From Deltaproteobacteria bacterium (GTDB lineage Bacteria > Desulfobacterota_D > UBA1144 > Nemesobacterales > UBA2774), in assembly GCA_040223695.1 (NCBI GenBank), contig JAVKFU010000015.1:418534-482533 (forward strand): a DNA stretch of 64,000 nt, given 5' to 3'. The translations under genes were made by a program, and so were the position numbers. Below are positions 1 through 9,277 of the stretch, one piece after another (the first letter of the stretch is position 1; the number at the start of each line of letters is the position of its first letter). Below the pieces are notes generated by a model. The model saw only the letters and a program-made list of their open reading frames with translations. It was not told the DNA's origin and made no database searches.

Positions 1-331
1 TAAGTATAATTATAACAATACCGGATTACATCCGTTTCTCGCGACAAAGCACCTTCGCCTTATGTCCATGGTCTGGACTTTCCGAATCCCGGTTCCCGCG
101 GCCCCGCTCATCTTATTAGTATGATAAAACTGCAAAAAGGCTTCAAATTGATGTTAATAACCTTTATAATCTTCAGTGTGAAACGATTGGCGAAATCCGC
201 TTCGTAAATCCTGCCTTCACGCGAAACGATTATACTTAAGTATTGAGTTTGTTGATAAATCCTGCGGCAGCAGTCGGCCAATCGACTGAATGAATTTCAC
301 AATTCCCGAATTCTCTGGAGGAATCCTCGGT
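1..331. other. Intergenic left edge with divergent promoter-like sequences
   Basis: No protein gene is supported here. A rightward promoter candidate (TTCAAA at 142-147, 17-nt spacer, TATAAT at 165-170) could drive the ATPase/VWA operon. A leftward candidate (TTGAAG at 141-146 and CATACT at 118-123 on the minus strand, 17-nt spacer) would transcribe the first ~110 bases off the window. That leftward transcript would contain a hairpin GTCCA-GACCA-TGGAC and a second one CGGAT-GTA-ATCCG, so it may be a structured leader or a small RNA. I could not match it to a known RNA family. Confidence 0.35.
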
Positions 332-1729
332 ATGCATGAAAAACCCGGAACGATTGGAGAATTAAAAGCGAGCGAGTACAGAGTGCTTTCGGTGAAAGAC
401 GAGATGAGAAAAAACCTGATAGCCAAGCTCCGGAACGGCGAGGAGATATTCCCGGGGATTGTCGGATACGAGGATACCGTAGTGCCTCAGGTAGAGACCG
501 CGATACTAGCGGGGCACGACCTTATATTTATCGGAGAGAGGGGGCAGGCCAAGTCCCGTCTGATAAGGTCGCTCATAAACCTTCTCGACGAGGAAGTACC
601 CGTTATCAAGGGCAGCGAGCTGAATGAGAGCCCCTACAACCCGGTGACGAAAAGCTCTCGTGAACTGGTCTATAAGTACGGGGATGATACCGGGATAGAC
701 TGGATCGGACGCGAAGAGAGGTACAGTGAAAAACTTGCCACTCCGGATGTATCCGTCGCGGACCTGATCGGCGAAGTCGATCCGATAAAGGTAGCCGAGG
801 GCAGGTATCTTTCGGACGAGCTTACTATTCACTTCGGCCTGATTCCGAGGACGAATAGAGGAATATTCGCTATCAACGAGCTGCCGGATCTCGTAGAAAA
901 GGTTCAGGTCGGACTGTTTAACGTAATGGAAGAAAAGGACATCCAAATCAAGGGCTATAAAATCAGGCTGCCGCTCGACATCTGCGTAGTCGCCACCGCC
1001 AACCCGGAGGACTACACAAACAGGGGGAGGATAATCACACCGCTGAAGGACCGTTTTCAGTCCCAGATCAGCACGCATTATCCGCGATCGAAGGATGTGG
1101 AGATACGAATAATGGAGCAGGAAGCGTATGTGCCTGAGATTAACGGATGTGCGATCAAAATTCCTCATTTCATAAAGGAGATCATAGCGGAGATTTCAAT
1201 TCAGGCGAGAAACTCGGCTGACGTTAATCAGCGCTCCGGAGTGAGCGTAAGGACGACCATCGCCAACTACGAAAGCATTATCGCCGCCGCCGAGAAAAGG
1301 GGTATCAGGCTCGGAGAAAGGGAAGTCGCTCCGAGGATTACTGATTTCCCCGCATTGGTGCCTTCAACCACAGGTAAGATTGAGCTCGAGTACCTGGGAG
1401 AGGACACATCCGAGTCGGGAGTGGTGGAGAAGCTTATAAAACGCTCGATCAAGTCGGTTTTCGATTCTTATTTTCCTACGCTCGACATCATGAACGAGCT
1501 GATAGAGAGCTTTGAGCACGGCTACGTGGAGGTAGCCGATGTAATGCCTTCCGAGGAATACTTGCACGGGGTGAAGGAGATTAAGGGACTCAAAAAGTGT
1601 ATAGACGCGCTCGGAATAGGGGATTCCGCCGCTCAGATAGCCTCCGCCGTCGAGTTCACCCTCGAAGGTCTTCACCTGAACAATAAATTGAACAAAGAGA
1701 CCGTCAGGGGAAAAACAACTTACAGATGA
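332..1729 (+). CDS. MoxR/magnesium-chelatase-like AAA+ ATPase
   Basis: AAA+ ATPase of the MoxR/ChlI type, 465 aa. Visible motifs are a Walker A (GERGQAKS) near residue 80, a Walker B-like IFAINELPD near 185, a sensor-1 region CVVATANPED near 220, and an arginine-finger segment PLKDRF about 20 residues later. The ATG at 332 is preceded by GGAGGA at 9 nt, so it is preferred over an ATG 42 nt upstream with no Shine-Dalgarno. The stop overlaps the start of the VWA gene by 4 nt (ATGA), implying translational coupling. Such ATPase/VWA pairs usually act as metal-insertion or protein-remodelling chaperones; the client here is unknown. Confidence 0.9.
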   Translation: MHEKPGTIGELKASEYRVLSVKDEMRKNLIAKLRNGEEIFPGIVGYEDTVVPQVETAILAGHDLIFIGERGQAKSRLIRSLINLLDEEVPVIKGSELNESPYNPVTKSSRELVYKYGDDTGIDWIGREERYSEKLATPDVSVADLIGEVDPIKVAEGRYLSDELTIHFGLIPRTNRGIFAINELPDLVEKVQVGLFNVMEEKDIQIKGYKIRLPLDICVVATANPEDYTNRGRIITPLKDRFQSQISTHYPRSKDVEIRIMEQEAYVPEINGCAIKIPHFIKEIIAEISIQARNSADVNQRSGVSVRTTIANYESIIAAAEKRGIRLGEREVAPRITDFPALVPSTTGKIELEYLGEDTSESGVVEKLIKRSIKSVFDSYFPTLDIMNELIESFEHGYVEVADVMPSEEYLHGVKEIKGLKKCIDALGIGDSAAQIASAVEFTLEGLHLNNKLNKETVRGKTTYR

Positions 1730-3330
1730 CCAAGAGATATAAATATTCGAAGTGGGACGGAACTCAATCGGAATGGGACGTGAACGCCCGGGAATTCTTC
1801 AGTGAGCTATCCGATTACCTCATGGAGGGCTGGACGCCGGAAGAAGCCTACGAGTGGATACTGAAGCAGGGATTGCGCGGCGCGGAAACGAGAGTAATAG
1901 GGATTGATGACCTGCGTTCCGAGCTCAGCGGATACAGACACAATGCTTACGATTCATATAACGTCAAGGACTCGCTTTCTGAGCTAAAGAGCAGGCTCCG
2001 GGATATAATTGACCGGGAGCTGACGCGTCTCGGGGATTCCGCCGAAGGGGATTCGCGGGAGTTGAGAGAGAGGCGGAGCCTTCTGGAAAACCTTCCCGGA
2101 AAGCTGAGCTCCGCTATTGAGAGCTTGAGGGAATATGATTTCATCGACGAGGAGGCGGGAGAAGAATTTAAGGAGCTGCTCCTCGATCTCGAGAGAATCA
2201 AGAAAGCGGAGAAATTCATAAAACGCTACGGGGAGAAGTTCACCGGGGATACTTCGCTGGATTTTGAGCGGCTCCTTGAGCTTGTGGATCTCATGGAAGA
2301 CCTCGAGAAATTTGAAAAAAGCCTTATAGCCGGGGATTTCGACGAAATAGATCCTGAATCCCTGAGGGGTGTGCTCAGCGACGACGCGCAAAATTCCCTG
2401 TTGCTACTGAAGGGGCTTAAATCCGCTCTTGAGGAATCCGGCCTTGTCAAAACAAAAGGGGAGCGCACTGAGCTCACCCCCAGAGGCATCCGGAAGCTCG
2501 GGGAGATGGCACTTACCGATATTTTCTCTTCCTTAAAACGCCAGAAGCTCGCAGAGCATGAAACGGGGCAGAGGGGCTCGGGCACTGTAAAGCCGGAAGA
2601 ATCAAAGGAGTACGAGTTCGGAGACCCCTTTAATCTCAATATCGTAAACACGCTCAAGAAATCCCTTGTGAGGGATTCCACCGGTCATTCCATAAAAATA
2701 GAGCCTCAGGATTTTGAGGTCTATGACATGGAGTATCATACTCAGGCGACTACGGCTCTGCTGCTGGACCTCAGCTGGTCGATGAGTTTTCAGGGGAGAT
2801 TCCCCGCCGCAAAGCGGGTGGCGCTCGCGCTCGACCACCTTATACGCACCAAATATCCGAAGGACGAGTTTCATATCATCGGTTTCTCGACCGGGGCAAG
2901 AACGCTCACTACAAAAGAGCTCGCGGTTACGACATGGGACTCAAACGACCCGTTTACGAATATTCAGGAGGCCCTGTCCGTCGCCTCAAAGACGATTTCG
3001 AGGCACAGGAATTCCAACAAGCAGATTATACTCATCACCGACGGCCAGCCTACGGCTTATTACCTGGACGGGTACCTTCAGGTTGAGCTGCCTATGTTCT
3101 TCGGCGGGCTCAGTCCACGCGCCACGTTCGAGACCCTTAAAGAGGTAAAACGCGTCACGAGCATGGGAATAAGGATAAACATCTTTATGCTCGACGACAG
3201 TCCTTCGTTGAGACGCTTTGTCGAGGAGATGACGCGGATCAACAAGGGGCGCGCCTTCTTCACCACGCCCGACAAGCTGGGCAAGTATCTGCTCGTGGAT
3301 TATCTAAAGAGAAAGAAAAAATTGCTTTGA
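1726..3330 (+). CDS. VWA domain protein, partner of the MoxR-like ATPase
   Basis: Protein of 534 aa. The first ~330 residues are charged, largely helical and probably coiled-coil; a von Willebrand factor A domain fills the C-terminal 200. The MIDAS motif is visible as LLLDLSWSMS (DxSxS), with a later ITDGQPT strand. There is no signal peptide or membrane segment, so it is cytoplasmic. It is coupled to the upstream AAA+ ATPase by a 4-nt overlap, the arrangement known for MoxR-VWA and chelatase I-D type partners. It converges on the phosphoesterase gene, with 15 nt between stops. Function beyond ATPase partner is unknown. Confidence 0.88.
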   Translation: MTKRYKYSKWDGTQSEWDVNAREFFSELSDYLMEGWTPEEAYEWILKQGLRGAETRVIGIDDLRSELSGYRHNAYDSYNVKDSLSELKSRLRDIIDRELTRLGDSAEGDSRELRERRSLLENLPGKLSSAIESLREYDFIDEEAGEEFKELLLDLERIKKAEKFIKRYGEKFTGDTSLDFERLLELVDLMEDLEKFEKSLIAGDFDEIDPESLRGVLSDDAQNSLLLLKGLKSALEESGLVKTKGERTELTPRGIRKLGEMALTDIFSSLKRQKLAEHETGQRGSGTVKPEESKEYEFGDPFNLNIVNTLKKSLVRDSTGHSIKIEPQDFEVYDMEYHTQATTALLLDLSWSMSFQGRFPAAKRVALALDHLIRTKYPKDEFHIIGFSTGARTLTTKELAVTTWDSNDPFTNIQEALSVASKTISRHRNSNKQIILITDGQPTAYYLDGYLQVELPMFFGGLSPRATFETLKEVKRVTSMGIRINIFMLDDSPSLRRFVEEMTRINKGRAFFTTPDKLGKYLLVDYLKRKKKLL

Positions 3331-3345
3331 CGCTTTGTATTCCCT

Positions 3346-4263
3346 TCAATCGCACTCATAGGGCTTTGAGAGAGTGAAGACTTCATCGAGGGCGGGCGAG
3401 TAATCCCTGTCCTTATGGTTACGCGACCTGACGAGCACTTTGTTTGAGCCGCAGGCGAATACGAGCACGCGGGATTCGGGTTCCTTTATTCCCAGAATTT
3501 CAGGGCGGATGGAGGAGATGTGAATAAAATCTGTGCCGCCGTACTCGTCTTTTGTGACGGTGTTGTTCATGATCCCGTTTGGGAGATGCAGGTGCCCGGA
3601 CAGCCAGAGATCGACATTGTAATTTTTCATAACATCCGTGAATCGTTCCGAATCAATTACCTGTCTCTCCCTAATAGAAGAAAAAGGGATGCCGCTTCCC
3701 TCAAGCGGCGCGTGTGTCGTGACTACGATTATCTTGTCCTGATTCTCGATAACAAGCTCTTTCCACCACTCGAATACTTCGTCCGGTATCTCTGTCGCCT
3801 TCCCCCTTTCCGAGTCCGACATAAAGATGAACAGTATGTTTCCCTTGAGAACGGCGTAGTTGACGTTCTCCCTGAGCTTCTCCCTGAACAGCTTTCCCCT
3901 GTCCGTCTTCAGGTCGTGGTTGCCGATAATCTCGTACCATTCCGTGACGTATGACTTGTCTCTAGTGCTTATGTACCAGTCGAAAACCTCTTCCTTCGTT
4001 ACATGCACAATATCCCCCGCCACTATCGCCATGTCGACCCCCGGCACGTTATCGTTTATGTCCTCCACGGCAATCTCGAAGGCTTCCCTGTGTGAACCGT
4101 TCCTGGGCTGTATATCGGCGAGTGCCCAGACTGTGAGCGTGTTTTCCGGGTCGTACCAGTCGGCCTCCAGAAGCTCCCTGCCGGATGAATAGCCTATTCG
4201 GCACGAATTAAACGCCAGAAAGAGGAGCGATACACAGAGTACAATCTTGGTGCTCATGTTCAT
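3346..4263 (-). CDS. Exported calcineurin-like metallophosphoesterase
   Basis: Metallophosphoesterase of 305 aa with an N-terminal hydrophobic export signal ending near a cysteine (LAFNSC), a weak lipobox, so it may be a lipoprotein or secreted. The dinuclear-metal motifs appear in order: an early ALADIQ aspartate, GDIVH, GNHD, a THAP histidine and GHLH. It starts 15 nt after mtaB and is the last gene of a leftward mnmA-mtaB operon, though a functional link to tRNA modification is not evident. Substrate is unknown; the family hydrolyses phosphomono- and diesters. Confidence 0.85.
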   Translation of the reverse strand: MNMSTKIVLCVSLLFLAFNSCRIGYSSGRELLEADWYDPENTLTVWALADIQPRNGSHREAFEIAVEDINDNVPGVDMAIVAGDIVHVTKEEVFDWYISTRDKSYVTEWYEIIGNHDLKTDRGKLFREKLRENVNYAVLKGNILFIFMSDSERGKATEIPDEVFEWWKELVIENQDKIIVVTTHAPLEGSGIPFSSIRERQVIDSERFTDVMKNYNVDLWLSGHLHLPNGIMNNTVTKDEYGGTDFIHISSIRPEILGIKEPESRVLVFACGSNKVLVRSRNHKDRDYSPALDEVFTLSKPYECD

Positions 4264-4278
4264 AAGATGGATACGAGA

Positions 4279-5577
4279 TCAGTCGCCGGTTCGGATGGGC
4301 GCGCCAATGGCCTCCTCCCCTATCACGTCCTTTATGGTCGTCTCGACCTCGTCGCCTGCAGCGTGGCCGTTATGCTCTAGGCGCACTGAAATATAGTTAG
4401 GGGTAGTGCCTTTGGAACGGTTTTCAACCAGAACAGAAAGGTTTCTCCCGATAAACCTCCTGTAGAACTCGGCCTTCTTTTTGCTGCCGAGCCCTCTCAG
4501 GGTTTTGCTCCTTTGCTTGATTGTCTCCGGGTGTACCTGACGGGGCATTACGGCGGCAGGGGTTGTCTTTCTTTTAGAGTATGAGAATACGTGGAAGTAT
4601 GTTAGAGGGGATTCCTCCGCGACTTTGTACGTATTGTGAAACTCTTCCTCCGTTTCGCCCGGGAATCCGACCATTATATCCGAGCCTATGGCCGCATCAG
4701 GGATTTTCTTTCTGATCAGGCCGGCCAGGTCTAAAAACCTTTCCGGCGCATAGCGTCTTCTCATTCTCTTGAGCACGTCTCTGTCCCCGCTCTGAAGGGC
4801 CACGTGGAACTGGGGGCAGATTGTTTGCGAATCCGCGATAAACTCAATGAGCTCCTCGTCGAAATCAGCGGGGTCGAGCGATGTAAGACGCACGCGGTTT
4901 ACGATTTTCTCTTTATCTATCTTTCTCAGAAGCTCAAAAAAGTCGGTGCCTATGTCCCTTCCGTAACTGGCTATGTGAATGCCCGTAAGAACGATCTCCC
5001 TGTATCCGGCCTCCGCCAGTTTTTCCATTCGGATCAATATTTCATCTACCGTGAGGCTCCTCGACCTCCCCCGGGCCCTCGGAATTATGCAGAATGTGCA
5101 TGCGTAGTTGCATCCGTCCTGCACCTTTAAAAACGCCCTCGTCCTTCCCGGGAAGTGCTCTATATCCGGGGTTTCGAAACTCTTCTTCTTTTCCTTGAAA
5201 ATGTCCGATATGAAGACTTTCGGCTCGCTCTGGGTTTCCCCTTCCCTTATTACCCTTATAAGGGAGGAGAACTTATGCGAGTTTCCTATAACGTAATCAA
5301 CGCCTTTTACGTCCTTGAGCTCCTCGGGCGAAACCTGGGCGTAGCACCCCGTTACGACCACCACGCCGTCCGGGTTGGCGCGTTTGGCGCGGTATATATA
5401 GTTCCTTGCCTCGGCATCGGCTTTATGCGTTACGGTGCACGTGTCTATGACGTAAACATCCGCTTTCTCGGAAAAAGGCACTCTTTTGTATTTAGTTCTG
5501 GGGAGCCTGTTCAGTATTACCGCCGTATCGTACTGATTAACCTTGCATCCCAGTGTGACTACGGAAATGCTCTTCAT
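4279..5577 (-). CDS. mtaB: tRNA t6A37 methylthiotransferase MtaB
   Basis: Radical SAM methylthiotransferase of 432 aa. The N-terminal MTTase domain starts with TLGCKVNQYDT and holds a second cluster cysteine in GCYAQ. The radical SAM cysteines are in CNYACTFC near residue 155, followed by the conserved ARGRSRS. A TRAM-like C-terminal region is present. The LGCKVNQ signature favours MtaB, which converts t6A37 to ms2t6A37 in tRNA, over MiaB or RimO. Its start overlaps the stop of mnmA by 4 nt, so two tRNA-modification genes are translationally coupled. Confidence 0.93.
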   Translation of the reverse strand: MKSISVVTLGCKVNQYDTAVILNRLPRTKYKRVPFSEKADVYVIDTCTVTHKADAEARNYIYRAKRANPDGVVVVTGCYAQVSPEELKDVKGVDYVIGNSHKFSSLIRVIREGETQSEPKVFISDIFKEKKKSFETPDIEHFPGRTRAFLKVQDGCNYACTFCIIPRARGRSRSLTVDEILIRMEKLAEAGYREIVLTGIHIASYGRDIGTDFFELLRKIDKEKIVNRVRLTSLDPADFDEELIEFIADSQTICPQFHVALQSGDRDVLKRMRRRYAPERFLDLAGLIRKKIPDAAIGSDIMVGFPGETEEEFHNTYKVAEESPLTYFHVFSYSKRKTTPAAVMPRQVHPETIKQRSKTLRGLGSKKKAEFYRRFIGRNLSVLVENRSKGTTPNYISVRLEHNGHAAGDEVETTIKDVIGEEAIGAPIRTGD

Positions 5578-6662
5578 GATTTCAGCACCTCTTTTATCCA
5601 GCCGCCGCCCAGGACCTCATCCTCGTCGTAAAATACCACGGCCTGCCCCGGCGTTATCGCCCTCTGCGGGTTCTCGAATTCAACCAGGGCGCCCGTCTCT
5701 TTGTTTATAGTCACAAATGCGTCGCTTGCACTATGCCTGTATCTGATCTTAGCCTTTACTTTAACTTTGTTTTCTAACCTACCCGCAATATATGTACTAT
5801 TTATCCATGTAAGGTTCTCGGCGAGGAGTTTGGTCCCGTATATCTTATCTTCCTCACCCACGATCACCCGGTTCGTGTCCGGCTCTATCTCCGTTACATA
5901 CATCGGCCTGCCCGTGGCAATGCCGAGCCCCCTTCTCTGTCCCAGCGTGAACGAAAAAACGCCCTTATGTGACCCGAGTACTACTCCTTCCGTGTTTATT
6001 ATCTCCCCTTCCCGCTCTGTAAACGCCCCTCGTGAGACGAGAAAGTCCCTGTAATTACCGGTCGGGACGAAACACACCCCGGTGCTGTCGGGTTTGTCGG
6101 CCTGCCTCAGGTTCATCTCTCTGGCCAGCTCCCTGACTTCGTCCTTTGTCAGCGCGCCGAGAGGGAACATCAGGCGTCCGAGCTCTTTTTGAGTGAGCGT
6201 ATAGAGGAAATAGGTCTGATCCTTTGACTCGTCGCACGCTCTCTTCAACGTAAGCGCGTTCCCGTTTCCCTTCTCTATTCTGGCATAGTGTCCAGTGGCC
6301 AGGTATTCCGCGCCCAGCTCGAGGGCGCGCTTCATCAGCAGGTCGAACTTCACATGCTGGTTGCACAGGACGCACGGAATAGGCGTCTTCCCGGACCTGT
6401 ACTTTTCGACATAATCGGTCAGAACAAGATTCTCGAATTCCTCCGTGAAATTGACTACGTAGTGCGGAATGCCTATTTGATCGGCCCCCCTTCTGGCATC
6501 CACCACCTGGTCCAGCGAACAACAGCCCCCTTCCGCGTCCCCGTAGTCGAGAATCTGCATTGTAATGCCTATAACCTCGTGGCCCTCCTTTTTCAGGAGC
6601 GCCGCGACTGTCGTACTGTCAACGCCGCCGCTCATGGCGACGACTATCCTTTTCTTGTTCAT
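5574..6662 (-). CDS. mnmA: tRNA-specific 2-thiouridylase MnmA
   Basis: 362-aa ATP-pyrophosphatase that installs the 2-thio group on U34 of tRNA Lys, Glu and Gln. The PP-loop AMSGGVDST is at the N-terminus, the first catalytic cysteine in PCVLCN, the conserved TGHYAR follows, and the second cysteine is in GVCFVPTG. The C-terminal beta-barrel ends in the conserved RAITPGQAVVFY. An in-frame TTG 24 nt upstream exists, but the ATG before NKKRIVVAMSGG matches the family start. It heads the mnmA-mtaB-phosphoesterase operon. Confidence 0.95.
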   Translation of the reverse strand: MNKKRIVVAMSGGVDSTTVAALLKKEGHEVIGITMQILDYGDAEGGCCSLDQVVDARRGADQIGIPHYVVNFTEEFENLVLTDYVEKYRSGKTPIPCVLCNQHVKFDLLMKRALELGAEYLATGHYARIEKGNGNALTLKRACDESKDQTYFLYTLTQKELGRLMFPLGALTKDEVRELAREMNLRQADKPDSTGVCFVPTGNYRDFLVSRGAFTEREGEIINTEGVVLGSHKGVFSFTLGQRRGLGIATGRPMYVTEIEPDTNRVIVGEEDKIYGTKLLAENLTWINSTYIAGRLENKVKVKAKIRYRHSASDAFVTINKETGALVEFENPQRAITPGQAVVFYDEDEVLGGGWIKEVLKS

Positions 6663-6735
6663 GATTAATCGGAAGATGTTACCCAAAGTTTAAATTCGAA
6701 ACAACTCGGGGTGCGGTTTGGAGGGTGACGAGACC

Positions 6736-6782
6736 GGATTTCCGACAGAGTTTATCCCGAGTTTATGAAGGACTCGAAACGG
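6736..6782 (-). repeat. Degenerate copy of the dispersed palindromic repeat
   Basis: In the gap between mnmA and the cyclase-like gene, this stretch aligns with the repeat copy at 22742-22790. Shared blocks are GATTTC, GAGTTTATCC, GAGTTTAT and a terminal CGAAA. The GTCA end is eroded. The rest of the ~265-nt gap shows a small GCGCACAGTGTGCGC palindrome near 6810 and no gene. Confidence 0.5.
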
Positions 6783-6928
6783 CGAAGGGGAGAAGAGATC
6801 CTAGAGGCGCACAGTGTGCGCATACTTCGACAGGGTGCTTGATGCGCCCGCCGTGATCGGTCACACAGTATGTGATTGTACGAGAAAAGAATGAAGGACA
6901 GGGATCTGAGATGAATTCGGGCTGACCC

Positions 6929-8155
6929 TTAAACCACGCCCTCTTCCACGCCGACTATGGAGTAATAAGAATCGTCACCGAGTCTTAGCTCTCTTGACTC
7001 CACATAGTCGCTTACTTCGTGGTATACGTCCGTAGATACTATTACTCTCCAAATCGGCGCTACGTTGCTTATGTTTCTTGCCATATCGGTTATTTCCTTT
7101 ATTCCGTGCGGCACTCCAGAGTCGTCATAAACCGGTATGGATTTAAGGGCTATTCCGATTTTGCCGCTTATCGCGGTTTTGCCCTCCATTTTTCGCTCCC
7201 TGGTTATGCTTGCCAGGAGTTGAAGCACTTCCACAGCCGAGCATATGGCTTTCAGCTCAGCATTGGTCTGTTCCTCAGGGGCGTTAAAGAAAGCCACTAT
7301 TTCATCTTTAAGGAGCGCCTCGATTATGCCGCCGTAATTGGATATGACGGCGGAAGCGGCTTTTCTGTAATCCGCCAGAAAGGAATTGAATTCCGCCGGG
7401 TCCAGCGTATTCGACAGCTCCTGAAAGTCGGCGATCTTGGCTACGAAAACGATTACATTTCTGTGTTTGGCGGTAATATCCTCGTCTTTGGACGCTATCA
7501 GCGTAGGCTGGAATACAGGCTCATCGTCTTCGATGTCCTCTCTTTTGCGCAAACGGTCGATCATTTGATTAAAAGTCTCATAGGCCCTTATCATGGCCAC
7601 GTCGTCCGTCGATTCCGAAGGATCGAGCCGCGCCGCGTTCAGATCCCCCCGGCTTACGTTCTTCATGGCGTTAATCAGTTTCTCGATTGCGTCGTTCTTA
7701 GCAGGGGTAAATAAAGAGAATATCAAAAGGAGTATTACGGAAAAACCTATCCCTATAAGAGCGCTCCAGAGGGCTCCCGACAGCACGAGACTCTTGTAGT
7801 CCCTTGCAATAAGACCTATCAATATCGTGTTATTCTCGGATGTAGCCAGAGGGAGGATTTCTATATTGTCCCCGTCTCCGTTGCCGTAGCTCTCCTGAAG
7901 AACCCCGTCAGGGTCGAGGAGTTTTACATATACTATGTCCTGCTGAGAGTCCAGAATATCTTTGGCGGTATCGGAGAAATTTTTGTTGGACGTATTGAAA
8001 TATCTGGCGAGTTCCTGCGTTCTCTGCTCGGAAAGCGTGGAAGTTAAATAGTAGGAATTAAAAAGTGATACGAGAACCGAGAGAAGGATAAACAGCACAG
8101 CCAGAATTATCGCATGTCCCGTGTAAAAGTTGCCTATTCTGGCCATTAGTCCCAT
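6929..8155 (-). CDS. Two-TM HAMP protein with a degenerate class III cyclase domain
   Basis: 408 aa. There is a TM helix at residues 13-35, a periplasmic sensor of ~85 residues, a second TM near 125-150, a HAMP-like linker, then a class III nucleotide cyclase homology domain from residue ~230. The first metal aspartate of the usual FADI motif is replaced: the site reads FVAKIADF. The second is kept (LLKDEIVAFF). The GDTVN-like substrate segment is also altered (ITDMARNI). I infer a pseudo-cyclase or an enzyme of altered activity. It is probably transcribed alone; the AT-rich ~275-nt gap upstream likely holds its promoter. Confidence 0.8.
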   Translation of the reverse strand: MGLMARIGNFYTGHAIILAVLFILLSVLVSLFNSYYLTSTLSEQRTQELARYFNTSNKNFSDTAKDILDSQQDIVYVKLLDPDGVLQESYGNGDGDNIEILPLATSENNTILIGLIARDYKSLVLSGALWSALIGIGFSVILLLIFSLFTPAKNDAIEKLINAMKNVSRGDLNAARLDPSESTDDVAMIRAYETFNQMIDRLRKREDIEDDEPVFQPTLIASKDEDITAKHRNVIVFVAKIADFQELSNTLDPAEFNSFLADYRKAASAVISNYGGIIEALLKDEIVAFFNAPEEQTNAELKAICSAVEVLQLLASITRERKMEGKTAISGKIGIALKSIPVYDDSGVPHGIKEITDMARNISNVAPIWRVIVSTDVYHEVSDYVESRELRLGDDSYYSIVGVEEGVV

Positions 8156-8430
8156 CTAGTCGGCTTCTCCGCTATTTATGCTAGTTCTTTTGTCAAAATT
8201 CAGAAAAACTTAAGAAATTCTTCTTTCATAATACTAAGTAAATTTGAACTAGTAAAGATAAAATTTCATACAGTCTTAACAAAAAACTATTTAATTCTCA
8301 ATTAAGATGAAAACTCAGATGTTGCCGGAAAATAAATCACTAAAAAACAAGCAGGGATTAAATTAACAGGGCGCACCTGCGTAGCAGACTAACAAACGCC
8401 CAATTCGGACTCAACTGAAAACACTAAATA

Positions 8431-8694
8431 TTACTGCCCCGACGCCGGCTGGATGTTAATTTTAGTTCTGTTTTTTCTGAATCTCTGAAACTGAACCACA
8501 CCGTCCTTAAGCGCGAACAAGGTATGGTCTCTCCCTACACCGACGTTTTCCCCGGCATGATATTTAGTGCCCCTTTGTCTTGCCAGTATATTGCCGGCTT
8601 TTACGATTTCTCCGCCGAACTTTTTGAGTCCAAGCCTTTTGCCTTCTGTGTCTCTTCCGTTTTTAGTACTGCCGCCGCCTTTTTTAGTTGCCAT
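8431..8694 (-). CDS. rpmA: 50S ribosomal protein L27
   Basis: 87-aa L27 with the standard N-terminus ([12 protein letters not shown]) that reaches toward the peptidyl-transferase centre. The second residue region reads MATKK rather than the more usual MAHKK. Conserved GRDHTLFAL is near residue 55. It follows rplU by 11 nt, the usual L21-L27 operon. Length is typical. Confidence 0.97.
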   Translation of the reverse strand: MATKKGGGSTKNGRDTEGKRLGLKKFGGEIVKAGNILARQRGTKYHAGENVGVGRDHTLFALKDGVVQFQRFRKNRTKINIQPASGQ

Positions 8695-8705
8695 CTTTTT
8701 ATCTC

Positions 8706-9020
8706 CTAACTTAAAATATCGGTTATTTCCACCGACGTATACATCTGCCTGTGCCCGTTTTTCCTTCTGGAATCCTTCCTTCTCCTGAATTTAAAAACAG
8801 TTATTTTCTTCCCTTTAGTTTCTCCGAGGATTTTTGCCTTTACAACAGCTTTTTCCAAAAGCGGGGCTCCGACATCCACTCCGCCCTTGCCGTCGGACAC
8901 CATAAGGACTTCCTTGAATTCTATCTCGTCGCCCGGATTTCCGGTCAGTTTTTCGACTTCTATTACGTCGCCAGCGTTAACGCTGTACTGCTTTCCGCCT
9001 GTTTTTATTACCGCCTGCAT
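8706..9020 (-). CDS. rplU: 50S ribosomal protein L21
   Basis: 104-aa L21 beginning [12 protein letters not shown], with the C-terminal [14 protein letters not shown] stretch that contacts 23S rRNA. A strong Shine-Dalgarno (GGGAGGG) lies 7-8 nt before the ATG. First gene of the rplU-rpmA operon. The ~255-nt upstream gap has a TTGACA promoter element, and I see no gene in it. Confidence 0.97.
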   Translation of the reverse strand: MQAVIKTGGKQYSVNAGDVIEVEKLTGNPGDEIEFKEVLMVSDGKGGVDVGAPLLEKAVVKAKILGETKGKKITVFKFRRRKDSRRKNGHRQMYTSVEITDILS

Positions 9021-9052
9021 GATAAAGCCCTCCCGTGTCTCTAAACGACCTA

Positions 9053-9083
9053 TATTATTCCCTTATTGAAGGCGTCTTGTCAA
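9053..9083 (-). promoter_or_regulatory. Candidate promoter of rplU-rpmA
   Basis: The minus strand shows a perfect -35 TTGACA (plus-strand 9078-9083) followed after 17-20 nt by AT-rich -10 candidates (GAATAA, AATAAT, TAATAT). It sits ~35-60 nt upstream of the rplU start, as expected for a ribosomal-protein promoter. The exact -10 is uncertain. Confidence 0.5.
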
Positions 9084-9277
9084 ATACTTTCGCAAATATG
9101 TTTATACGCGGTTATGTGACAGGGCCCATTGGCTTAGATTTAACGGATCCGCCATTCATTCTGCAAAAACACCACTGCGCAAGCGCGCATGCTCTATAAA
9201 ACCGCGGAGTATCGCCGACTCAAGACCTGACACCGGCGACAGTGGTGATTTAATGCGGCCGTATGCCGACTCGAGTT

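Noticed and set aside
1-110. Possible RNase P RNA on the minus strand (GGAAAGTCC then GGCGAAGGTGC resembles the P4 region)
   Set aside because: Only ~30 nt lie between the predicted start and the motif, the motif lacks the usual GAG ahead, and the following conserved RNase P segments are absent.
6797-6830. Palindrome GCGCACAGTGTGCGC as an operator or terminator
   Set aside because: A similar GCACAC/GTGTGC palindrome sits in the repeat cluster near 22590, so it is more likely part of the dispersed repeats; it has no T-run.
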